DNA from: CAZXVW01 sp964644025
GTDB taxonomy: Bacteria > Acidobacteriota > Terriglobia > Bryobacterales > Bryobacteraceae
NCBI GenBank assembly: GCA_964644025.1
Contig: CAZXVW010000132.1
Location: forward strand, 1-12,484
Length of the DNA stretch: 12,484 bases
Direction of reading: 5' to 3'
This document shows, piece after piece, positions 7,270-12,484 of this stretch. Below the pieces are notes generated by a model. That model was not told the DNA's origin, ran no database searches, and saw only the letters and a program-made list of their open reading frames with translations. A program made the position numbers and the translations under genes. Each line of letters begins with the position of its first letter. Within the stretch, counting starts at the first letter, position 1.

Positions 7270-8445
7270 ATGGAAGCGGATAGAGAACTCAGGGACCTGG
7301 ACGCCCAGTGGGTGATCGACCGGCGCGCGCGGAAGATCAGTGACCCGGTCAAGAAGCTGCGGTACTTGCAACGGAAGATGGCCGAGACCCGGAAGGCGTC
7401 ACCGGCGCCGGCGCCGGCCGGGCGGATCTGCTGGTGGAGGAGGCTCCTCCGGCCAGCCGCGGCCCTGGCGCTGTTCTTGCTGCCCGTGGCCACGGTTTCT
7501 GACACCCCCTGGGGTTCGGCTGTGCGGGAAATCCCCCCTCTTGTCAGCGGCGCGCCGGCGAACCGGGAGCCGAAAGTCTGGTGCGTGGAGAAGGAGCCAG
7601 GCTACGAGGTTTACAGCAACGGACTTCGCATAGAAAACGATTTTGCGGTGGCGGGCGATGAGCGCCCCTACCCGGTTTACGACCGGCAGACTTTGGAACT
7701 GGTGGAATGGCGCTCCGGACCGGTCGGCATCGTGTACCACACTACCGAGAGTCACCTGGCCCCGTTCGACCCGCAATATAACAGCCGGTTGCGGCGCGTC
7801 GGCAAGTGGCTGCTGGAGTATGTCCGTCGGAACCGCTCCTACCATTTCGTGATCGACCGCTTCGGCCGTGTCCACCGGGTGGTGCGGGAAAATGGCGCCG
7901 CCAACCATGCCGGCTATTCGGTGTGGGCCGATGCGCGCCACGTCTACGTCAACCTCAATCCGAGCTTTCTGGGTGTGGCGCTGGAGACGCAGACCGTGGT
8001 CGGGCGCGCGGCGATGGCGGCCTCGCCGGCTCAGATCCACGCGGCGAAGGTGCTGACCGAGATGCTCCGGTCCCGGTACCACATTCCTGCGGCGAATTGC
8101 GTGACGCACGCCCAGGTGTCGGTGAATCAGTGGAGCATGCGGGTGGGCACCCACACCGATTGGGCCGCCAGTTTCCCGTTCGGCGAGCTGGGCCTGGGCG
8201 ACAACTACGACATCCCGGTACCGGCGATGGCCGTGTTCGGATTCCGCTATGACCTGGAGTTTCTTCAAGCCACGGGGCCGGCGTTGTGGAAAGGTGCGTT
8301 GCTCGGCGAGGACCTCTTCCGCCTCCAGGCCGCCAGCCGCCACGTAACGGTCGCGCAACTCCGCGCGGCGCGGAAACAACGATACCGGAAAATCTTGAAG
8401 GTGATTGAGGAAGCGATTGCTTCCGACGAGGAGACTACATCATGA
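7270..8445 (+). CDS. Membrane-anchored Amidase_2/PGRP-type N-acetylmuramoyl-L-alanine amidase-like protein
   Basis: Probably a zinc amidase that cuts the MurNAc-L-Ala bond of peptidoglycan outside the inner membrane. Residues 1-60 are soluble and Lys/Arg rich; about 60-77 form one hydrophobic segment, giving a likely type II (N-in) topology. The amidase domain spans about 150-300: VGIVYHTTESH places the first zinc His at 157, YHFVIDRFGRVHRVV and ANHAG (211-215) form the core, VALETQ follows, and the second His lies in CVTHAQVS (280). THTDW (294-298) replaces the usual K-x-DPG near the third ligand. A tail of about 60 mainly charged residues (335-391) follows. AGGG lies about seven bases before the ATG. 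The stop overlaps the start of the actin-like gene as ATGA, implying translational coupling. Whether the noncanonical third-ligand segment is active is untested. Confidence 0.85.
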   Translation: MEADRELRDLDAQWVIDRRARKISDPVKKLRYLQRKMAETRKASPAPAPAGRICWWRRLLRPAAALALFLLPVATVSDTPWGSAVREIPPLVSGAPANREPKVWCVEKEPGYEVYSNGLRIENDFAVAGDERPYPVYDRQTLELVEWRSGPVGIVYHTTESHLAPFDPQYNSRLRRVGKWLLEYVRRNRSYHFVIDRFGRVHRVVRENGAANHAGYSVWADARHVYVNLNPSFLGVALETQTVVGRAAMAASPAQIHAAKVLTEMLRSRYHIPAANCVTHAQVSVNQWSMRVGTHTDWAASFPFGELGLGDNYDIPVPAMAVFGFRYDLEFLQATGPALWKGALLGEDLFRLQAASRHVTVAQLRAARKQRYRKILKVIEEAIASDEETTS

Positions 8446-9449
8446 GTGCAGAGGAAAGACAGCTCAGTCCGGCGATCGGACTGGACATCGGCACGAGCCG
8501 CATTGTCATGGCCCGGCGCCAGGGCGACGAGTACCGGTTTCAAAGCCAGCTTAACGCGTTCGTCAATGTGCCGTTCTCCAAGGTGACCGAGCGCGCGCTC
8601 CAGAAAGAGGGAATTCCGTTCGCGCGCAGTGACGGACACCTGGTGATTCACGGCAACGAATCCGAAAGGTTCGCCGAACTGTTGGGGCTCGAAACCCGCA
8701 GGCCGATGATGGCCGGTATGCTCAATCCCACCGAGAAGGAGAGCACCGAAGCGATCAGCAGCCTGGTGGATTCCATGCTGGGCGAGGCGGACGAAAATCG
8801 CGGACCGTTGTACTACAGCGTGCCCGCGCCGCCGCTGGGCGTCGAGCAGGATCTGACCTACCACCAGGCCACCATCCAGGAGCTGCTCACCGAAAAAGGT
8901 TTCCAGGCCAGCGGTATCAACGAGGGCCTGGCGGTGGTCTACGGGGAACTGGAGGACTCCAACTATACCGGAATCGGAGTCAGTTGTGGCGGCGGGCTTT
9001 GCAATGTCTGTCTGGCGTACCTGTCGCTGCCCGTGCTGAGCTTCAGCGTGCCGAAGGCCGGCGACTTCATCGACTCGCGCGCCGCCGCCGCCACCGGCGA
9101 TCCCTCCACCCGCATCCGGATTGAGAAAGAGAGCCACTTCCACTTTAATGGGAAGCCGGCCACCGTGGTTCATCAGGCGCTGGCCGTCTACTACGACGAG
9201 GTGATTCGGGCGGTGGTGGACGGTCTGTGTCAGGCCTTCGCCGACACGGGGGCCTTGCCGAAGTTCAACCGGCCGGTCCCGCTCGTCCTCAGCGGGGGAA
9301 CAGCGATGCCGAAGGGTTTCGCCGCCCGGTTCGAAAAGGCGCTTCAGGCCAGCGACGTTCCGGTCCAGGTTTCCGAGGTCCGGTTGGCCAAGGACCCACT
9401 GAACGCCACTGCCAAAGGTGCGCTGGTGGCCGCGCTGGCCGAGTGCTAG
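8442..9449 (+). CDS. Divergent actin-fold (FtsA/MreB/Hsp70-like) ATPase
   Basis: A 335-residue cytoplasmic protein with the ATP-binding signatures of the actin/Hsp70 fold. Phosphate-1 is IGLDIGTSR (12-20), connect-1 is INEGLAVVYG (159-168), phosphate-2 is GIGVSCGGGLCNV (177-189), the adenosine motif is LVLSGGTAMPKGF (281-293), and the tail KDPLNATAKGAL (317-328) resembles the end of FtsA/MreB domains. In phosphate-2 the acidic residue normal in FtsA and MreB (D-x-G-G-G) is missing; the segment reads V-S-C-G-G-G. There is no C-terminal amphipathic helix like that of FtsA and no obvious membrane helix. Translation is coupled to the upstream amidase by a 4-bp ATGA overlap, so it may work with that wall hydrolase, for example as a filament that positions it. 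It is not a standard MreB, FtsA, ParM or DnaK; the filament-forming role is inference. Confidence 0.82.
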   Translation: MSAEERQLSPAIGLDIGTSRIVMARRQGDEYRFQSQLNAFVNVPFSKVTERALQKEGIPFARSDGHLVIHGNESERFAELLGLETRRPMMAGMLNPTEKESTEAISSLVDSMLGEADENRGPLYYSVPAPPLGVEQDLTYHQATIQELLTEKGFQASGINEGLAVVYGELEDSNYTGIGVSCGGGLCNVCLAYLSLPVLSFSVPKAGDFIDSRAAAATGDPSTRIRIEKESHFHFNGKPATVVHQALAVYYDEVIRAVVDGLCQAFADTGALPKFNRPVPLVLSGGTAMPKGFAARFEKALQASDVPVQVSEVRLAKDPLNATAKGALVAALAEC

Positions 9450-9593
9450 CCCAGCAGGCCACCAACCACGCCCGTGAGGCGGACTCCCGCTCCCGCCTGC
9501 ACCGCCAGGCGCCCGGGTCTCCTCCCCTGTGTCCTGGAGCGAAGCGGAGCGGACACCGGCGGATTGTCCCGCTTCGAATCAAAACGCCCCCGG

Positions 9594-9628
9594 CCAGCGA
9601 CCAAGCACCAGCGACTAAGCACCAGCGA
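9594..9628. repeat. Tandem heptamer array A (consensus CCAGCGA)
   Basis: Five back-to-back 7-mers: CCAGCGA, CCAAGCA, CCAGCGA, CTAAGCA, CCAGCGA. They are followed by a drifting CCACCGG and another CCACCG. The array starts inside the 14-mer CCGGCCAGCGACCA, which occurs again at the second array near 12219, so the two arrays share a boundary as well as a unit. It lies 145 bp after the actin-like stop and about 100 bp before the -10-like box of the oxidoreductase. Confidence 0.8.
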
Positions 9629-9729
9629 CCACCGGCCACCGCACGCTCCAGGCCGGGCGGAGCTACCATGAGCGTGTGTCGGGAATTCTCTGGAGTGGAT
9701 CAACCAGTGCGAGCTCCAGCGGTGTTTTC

Positions 9730-9735
9730 TATAAG
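9730..9735 (+). promoter_or_regulatory. Possible -10 box for the oxidoreductase
   Basis: TATAAG sits in an AT-rich patch (TTTTCTATAAG) of an otherwise GC-rich region. Transcription would start near 9742, right at the 5' edge of the stem-loop at 9747. No good -35 hexamer is found 16-18 bp upstream (GTGCGA at 17 bp), so this rests on the -10 match and position only. Confidence 0.35.
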
Positions 9736-9746
9736 TTGTCATTAAG

Positions 9747-9794
9747 ACTCGGGCTGAAGCTCACGGTCAGATCCGTGCCCGCGGCAGCCCGAGT
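9747..9794 (+). promoter_or_regulatory. Nested stem-loop leader element before the oxidoreductase
   Basis: A perfect 10-bp outer stem, ACTCGGGCTG (9747-9756) with CAGCCCGAGT (9785-9794), encloses a perfect 5-bp inner hairpin, CACGG (9762-9766) with CCGTG (9773-9777) and loop TCAGAT. The two stems are separated by an asymmetric internal loop of 5 and 7 bases. The element ends 10 bases before the ribosome site and does not itself sequester it. The shape fits a structured 5' leader RNA (riboswitch-like or protein-binding); a DNA operator is an alternative. I do not recognise it as a known riboswitch class. Confidence 0.6.
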
Positions 9795-9812
9795 AACATT
9801 TTCGAAGGAGAC

Positions 9813-11114
9813 ATGGTGGCGCACAGTCTTAACCGGCGACAGTTTCTGGGGCAGGCGGCGATCATCAGCCAGAGTTCCAATGGCGGGGTGTTTGGCTATC
9901 CGGCTAACGAGACGATCCAAATTGGCGTGATCGGGGCCGGAGGACGGGGCCGCGCGCTGATGCGGGCGCTCGGCGGGATAGCTGGGGTCAGAATCGTAGC
10001 CGTGGCGGACGTATGGGATCAAAGTCTGGCGGCGGCGCGTACACTTGCGGATCCGAGGGCCTTCACTACGAAGGACTACCAGGAACTGCTGGGCCGAAAG
10101 GACGTGGATGCAGTCGTGATCGCTACGCCGGACCATTGGCACGTGCCGATGACGGTGGACGCCTGCGCCGCTGGCAAGGACGTCTATGTGGAGAAGCCGT
10201 TGACGCATACTCTTTCCGAGGGTCCAACGGTAATCGAGGCGCAAAACCGGTACAATCGCGTCGTGCAGGTGGGCATCCAGCAGCGCAGCATGCCCCACAT
10301 CATCAAGGCGCGCGAGATCGTCAGATCAGGGCGTTTGGGCAAGATCCACAAAGTCCACATGACCTGGAACCGCAATACCCCCCGGCAGACCGCCAGAAAG
10401 CTCAACATTGACCCGCGCACCGTCGATTGGCGCCGCTTTCTGGGCAACGCCCCGAAACAGCCCTTTGACGCCTATCGGTTCCGCCACTGGCGCTGGTTCT
10501 GGGACTTTGGCGGAGGTATCTTTACGGACCTGATGGTGCACTGGGTGGACCCGGTTCGCTGGTTTCTGGATCTGGATCTGCCGTCGAGCGCCGCCTCGAT
10601 CGGAGATCACTTCCAGACCGAAGGCCTGTGGCAGACTCCGGACACCGTTCAGACGCTGCTGCATTATCAGTGCAATCATCGCTTGCAAGCCTATTTCGAG
10701 GGGACCTTCAGCAACGCTCGAAACGCTGCCATGACGGAGCTGATGGGCACCGAGGGCACTTTGTACATCGACCGCGGGCGTTACGAAGTGATTCCGGAAC
10801 CCAAGCGCGACGCGCAGGGGAAGCCAATCAAGAATCCGTTACCAGCTTCCCAATGGGTCTTAGGCAAGGGCCCGCGCGGCGCCGACTTCTACGCGAACCC
10901 GGACGGCGAGCGGCTGCATCTCAGCAACTGGCTGGAGTGCATTCGCACGCGCAGCAGGCCGGCGGTCCCGGTCGAGGAAGGCGTCAAGTCTGCGGCTGCC
11001 GCGCACTGGGCCAACATGGCTCTTCGCAGCGGCCGGGTGGTAAGCGCGCGCCTGGTTGACATGGCTGTTCGCGGCGGTGAGATGGTGACGTCGAAGGAGG
11101 CTAACGCAGGATGA
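9813..11114 (+). CDS. Gfo/Idh/MocA-family oxidoreductase with twin-arginine-like N-terminus
   Basis: NAD(P)-dependent sugar or inositol-type dehydrogenase of the Gfo/Idh/MocA family. LNRRQFLGQAA (6-16) resembles a twin-arginine export motif, but the following segment contains polar residues (SQSSNGG) and is a poor hydrophobic core, so export is uncertain. The Rossmann domain starts at IQIGVIGAGGRGRALM (35-50), with the catalytic-site EKP at 127-129. The C-terminal domain carries HWRWFWDFGGGIFTDLMVHW (225-244), a pattern common in the many secreted-type paralogues of Acidobacteriota and Planctomycetota. Length (433) is normal for that group. AAGGAG (9805-9810) ends two bases before ATG 9813 but five bases before an in-frame GTG at 9816, so GTG may be the real start. 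It stands alone, with a structured leader upstream. The substrate is unknown. Confidence 0.9.
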   Translation: MVAHSLNRRQFLGQAAIISQSSNGGVFGYPANETIQIGVIGAGGRGRALMRALGGIAGVRIVAVADVWDQSLAAARTLADPRAFTTKDYQELLGRKDVDAVVIATPDHWHVPMTVDACAAGKDVYVEKPLTHTLSEGPTVIEAQNRYNRVVQVGIQQRSMPHIIKAREIVRSGRLGKIHKVHMTWNRNTPRQTARKLNIDPRTVDWRRFLGNAPKQPFDAYRFRHWRWFWDFGGGIFTDLMVHWVDPVRWFLDLDLPSSAASIGDHFQTEGLWQTPDTVQTLLHYQCNHRLQAYFEGTFSNARNAAMTELMGTEGTLYIDRGRYEVIPEPKRDAQGKPIKNPLPASQWVLGKGPRGADFYANPDGERLHLSNWLECIRTRSRPAVPVEEGVKSAAAAHWANMALRSGRVVSARLVDMAVRGGEMVTSKEANAG

Positions 11115-11215
11115 CCTTCGGTCCTGTACTCCTGCCCGGAGGAGCGGCAGCGTGAACGGGGGACGGTGGCTTTGACTGCCGGTTCCCTGGCCTGAAAGTG
11201 GGTGGCGGGCAGACC

Positions 11216-11243
11216 GGCGCCTCCGGCATCTGGAGCGTGCGCC
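11216..11243 (+). terminator. Stem-loop downstream of the oxidoreductase
   Basis: GGCGC (11216-11220) and CTCC (11221-11224) pair with GGAG (11232-11235) and GCGCC (11239-11243), with a 7-base loop and a 3-base bulge. It lies 100 bp after the oxidoreductase stop. No T tract follows, so it may be a Rho-assisted terminator, an mRNA-stabilising hairpin, or neither. Confidence 0.3.
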
Positions 11244-11283
11244 ACGGGGGGCACAACCGGGACTCGTGATCCCTGAGGAGCGT

Positions 11284-11325
11284 CACCGGCCACACCCCCC
11301 GGCCGGTGTCCCCCGGCTGTATAAT
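11284..11325 (+). promoter_or_regulatory. Hairpin/operator abutting a TATAAT -10 box
   Basis: A perfect 8-bp inverted repeat, CACCGGCC (11284-11291) and GGCCGGTG (11301-11308) with spacer ACACCCCCC, is followed 11 bases later by the consensus -10 hexamer TATAAT (11320-11325). The -35 position (about 11297-11302) falls inside the repeat and has no TTGACA-like sequence. The dyad could be an operator occluding RNA polymerase, a binding site for an activator replacing a -35 element, or a terminator of upstream transcription. The next gene begins 22 bases after the box. Confidence 0.5.
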
Positions 11326-11347
11326 CACCAGGCGGCAAGGCGGGGAT

Positions 11348-12145
11348 ATGAGAGCCGACCTCGAACAACTGGCCAGGAGGCAGTTGGCGGACTACGATGC
11401 GGCCAGGCCCGGAACGGTATTCGGTGAAGCGGGTTTCGCGCTTACCGTGGCCGAGGCCTACGAATTACAGTTCCGGGTGGCGGCTCTCCGCCAGAAGCGA
11501 GGGGAGCGCGTCGCGGGTTACAAAGTCGGCTGTGTGAGCAAGGCGGTACAGACGCAATTAGGGCTGGCCGAGCCCGTATTCGGACACTTGTTCGCGAACG
11601 AAGTGCACCAGTCCGGTGTGTTACTCGACCCGGCGCGGTTCGAAGGGCTTGCCATTGAAGGGGAATTCGCGCTCCGCATCGCGGAAGACATTCCTGACGC
11701 CGCCTGGCTGCTTGCCGGCCCCCAGCGGGCGGTTGCGGGAGGCTTTGCCGTCATGGAACTCCACAACTGCGTCTTCCGGGCGCCGGACTCGCTCCGCGCT
11801 CCGGAATTGATCGCCAACAACGCGATACACGCGGGGATCGTTTTCCCGCTGGATGACGCGTTGTTGGACAACGCCGCGGAACTGGCTGATGAGCGGATCA
11901 GGGTGATCCGCAACGGAGAAACCTTGGGTAGGGCGACCGGCCGCGCTTTACCCGGGGGGCCGCTGGCGAGCCTGGCATGGCTTGTTGACCGGCTGCAAGG
12001 ATTCGGGAAGATGATTCGGCGTGGCCAGGTCGTGCTGACGGGTTCCCCGCTTCCCCTCTATCCTGTAGCCGCGGGGGACCGGTTAGAGATACGGTGCAGC
12101 CGTCTGCCCCCAGTCACCGCGCGAGTGGCCCCCGCACAACAGTAG
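11348..12145 (+). CDS. FAH-superfamily 2-keto-4-pentenoate hydratase / oxalocrotonate decarboxylase-like enzyme
   Basis: A 265-residue MhpD-type member of the fumarylacetoacetase fold, which hydrates 2-oxo-4-pentenoates or decarboxylates 4-oxalocrotonate in aromatic meta-cleavage pathways. Signatures: AGYKVGCVSKAVQTQLG (56-72) with the conserved Lys, a metal-binding E-x-E in IEGEF (103-107), a third Glu in FAVMELHNC (133-141), ANNAIHAGIVF (156-166), and the C-terminal VLTGSPLPLYPVAAGD (229-244). Length matches MhpD (about 270). ATG at 11348 is chosen because an in-frame GTG at 11306 would place the TATAAT box inside the coding region. A purine-rich AAGGCGGGG precedes the ATG. No ring-cleavage dioxygenase, aldolase or dehydrogenase is adjacent, so the pathway is not shown here; related enzymes also act on other 2-oxo acids. 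The substrate remains open. Confidence 0.87.
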   Translation: MRADLEQLARRQLADYDAARPGTVFGEAGFALTVAEAYELQFRVAALRQKRGERVAGYKVGCVSKAVQTQLGLAEPVFGHLFANEVHQSGVLLDPARFEGLAIEGEFALRIAEDIPDAAWLLAGPQRAVAGGFAVMELHNCVFRAPDSLRAPELIANNAIHAGIVFPLDDALLDNAAELADERIRVIRNGETLGRATGRALPGGPLASLAWLVDRLQGFGKMIRRGQVVLTGSPLPLYPVAAGDRLEIRCSRLPPVTARVAPAQQ

Positions 12146-12220
12146 GCAATCGAGCATCCCATCCCTGAGCCCCTCGCCGGCGTCAGTGGACCACATGGGC
12201 TACGGACCCCGGACTACCGG

Positions 12221-12255
12221 CCAGCGACCAGTGACCAGCGACCAGTGACCAGGGA
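12221..12255. repeat. Tandem heptamer array B (consensus CCAGYGA)
   Basis: Five back-to-back 7-mers: CCAGCGA, CCAGTGA, CCAGCGA, CCAGTGA, CCAGGGA. C and T alternate at position 5 in the first four units, suggesting a 14-bp higher-order unit. It is preceded by the same CCGG as array A, so CCGGCCAGCGACCA is shared by both. It begins 76 bp after the hydratase stop. Confidence 0.85.
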
Positions 12256-12382
12256 CTGCCCACGCGTGCCTACGCAACCCGCCAAAAACCGGCGATTCGA
12301 GCCCAGTTTCCGCCTGCCGTCGTGCACCCCTGCTCGCCAGTCCCACTCGTACAACAGGCCCGAACGCGGCCTGGGATTGGGG

Positions 12383-12388
12383 TATACT
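12383..12388 (+). promoter_or_regulatory. Possible -10 box for the last gene
   Basis: TATACT in GGGGTATACTATCC matches five of six bases of the consensus -10. Transcription would start near 12395, giving a leader of about 78 bases. No TTGACA-like -35 is seen at 16-18 bp; GAAC at 12362-12365 lies in that position and could suit an alternative sigma factor. Confidence 0.4.
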
Positions 12389-12415
12389 ATCCTCACTCCG
12401 TAACCGGGACTAAAA

Positions 12416-12444
12416 GCCGGGCTGAGGCCGGGGATCTGCCCGGC
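12416..12444 (+). promoter_or_regulatory. Competing GC-rich stems in the leader of the last gene
   Basis: CCCGGC (12439-12444) can pair with either of two identical upstream copies of GCCGGG, at 12416-12421 or 12427-12432 (the nearer gives a 6-bp stem with a 6-base loop). CCGG at 12405-12408 can also pair with CCGG at 12417-12420. The element ends 15 bases before the AAGGAGG ribosome site. Mutually exclusive stems are the layout of attenuators or riboswitch expression platforms, but high GC content makes chance pairing likely too. Confidence 0.35.
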
Positions 12445-12472
12445 AAACAATCCAAGCAGAAGGAGGTTCATC

Positions 12473-12484
12473 ATGCGAGCTAGT
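12473..12484 (+). CDS. 5' end of a gene truncated by the window edge
   Basis: ATG at 12473 is preceded by a full-consensus AAGGAGG (12460-12466) at a six-base spacing, the best ribosome site in the window, with a promoter-like box 85 bp upstream. Only Met-Arg-Ala-Ser is visible. The product cannot be named; the Met-Arg start would suit a signal peptide, but this is a guess. Confidence 0.6.

Larger units (their letters stand above)
9450..9812. other. 363-bp intergenic region: repeat array, promoter-like box, structured leader
   Basis: No convincing gene lies between the actin-like gene and the oxidoreductase. Small open frames here lack ribosome sites and carry low-complexity compositions. 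The contents are a 6-bp inverted repeat GTGTCC/GGACAC (9529-9534 and 9551-9556, spacer 16) that might be a weak terminator without a T tract, a heptamer array (9594-9628), a -10-like box (9730-9735), a nested stem-loop (9747-9794) and the ribosome site of the next gene. Confidence 0.6.
12146..12472. other. 327-bp intergenic region: repeat array, promoter-like box, hairpin leader
   Basis: No gene is supported here. A leftward open frame covering 12214-12474 begins opposite the ribosome site of the last gene and runs into the heptamer repeats, so it is taken as spurious. Contents are heptamer array B (12221-12255), a -10-like TATACT (12383-12388), competing GC-rich stems (12416-12444), and a strong AAGGAGG (12460-12466). 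The part 12256-12380 shows nothing I can name. Confidence 0.6.

Noticed and set aside
7399..8379. A 326-codon leftward open frame opposite the amidase
   Set aside because: It is antisense to a gene with clear zinc-amidase motifs, its own sequence has no recognisable domain and no ribosome site.
9529..9556. Intrinsic terminator after the actin-like gene (GTGTCC/GGACAC)
   Set aside because: The stem is only 6 bp with a 16-base loop and no T tract follows, so it is noted but not called.
9594..9628. CRISPR-like array
   Set aside because: Units are contiguous 7-mers without spacers; it is a tandem repeat.
12405..12450. Possible thiamine pyrophosphate riboswitch because of GGGCTGAG followed by GATCTG
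   Set aside because: The leader is too short and lacks the conserved ACCTGAT-GG-TAATGCCAGCG part; the resemblance is to a few bases only.
12214..12474. Leftward 86-codon frame starting Met-Met-Asn-Leu-Leu with a hydrophobic N-terminus
   Set aside because: Its start lies opposite the strong ribosome site of the last gene, the frame passes through the leader hairpins and ends in the heptamer repeats, and no ribosome site is seen within the window for it.

Overview
The window is about 12.5 kb of GC-rich bacterial DNA. It carries nine complete protein genes and the first four codons of a tenth. I see no rRNA, tRNA, CRISPR array, transposase or phage gene. The gene mix and style suggest an Acidobacteriota genome of the Solibacter/Bryobacter type: a Gfo/Idh/MocA oxidoreductase with a twin-arginine-like N-terminus, several large membrane glycosyltransferases, and short heptamer repeats between genes. 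This assignment is an inference; Planctomycetota or Verrucomicrobiota cannot be excluded from sequence reading alone.

Left part (1-7154) is a surface-polysaccharide locus. A GT4 glycosyltransferase (63-1322) and a WecA/TagO-type lipid-carrier sugar-phosphate transferase with an extra C-terminal domain (1333-2802) run rightward. They meet, with a 6-bp overlap, a leftward pair: a cellulose-synthase-like GT2 (4066-5679) followed by an O-antigen ligase/Wzy-type membrane protein (2797-4020). A divergent 122-bp region separates this pair from a rightward multi-membrane GT-C mannosyltransferase-like protein (5802-7154). Together they could prime a sugar on undecaprenyl phosphate, extend it, and polymerise or ligate it.

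Middle part (7219-9449) is the most unusual. A membrane-anchored Amidase_2-type peptidoglycan amidase, with a basic cytoplasmic head, overlaps by ATGA a divergent actin-fold ATPase. This could be a two-gene cytoskeleton/cell-wall-hydrolase module. An inverted repeat lies just upstream.

Right part (9450-12484) has two isolated metabolic genes separated by regulatory DNA. They are the Gfo/Idh/MocA oxidoreductase (9813-11114) and an MhpD-like FAH-fold hydratase/decarboxylase (11348-12145). Each of three intergenic regions holds clear structure. The region before the oxidoreductase has a heptamer repeat, a -10-like box and a 48-nt nested stem-loop. The region before the hydratase has an 8-bp hairpin abutting a consensus TATAAT. 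The region before the truncated last gene has a second heptamer array, a -10-like box and a GC-rich leader with competing stems.
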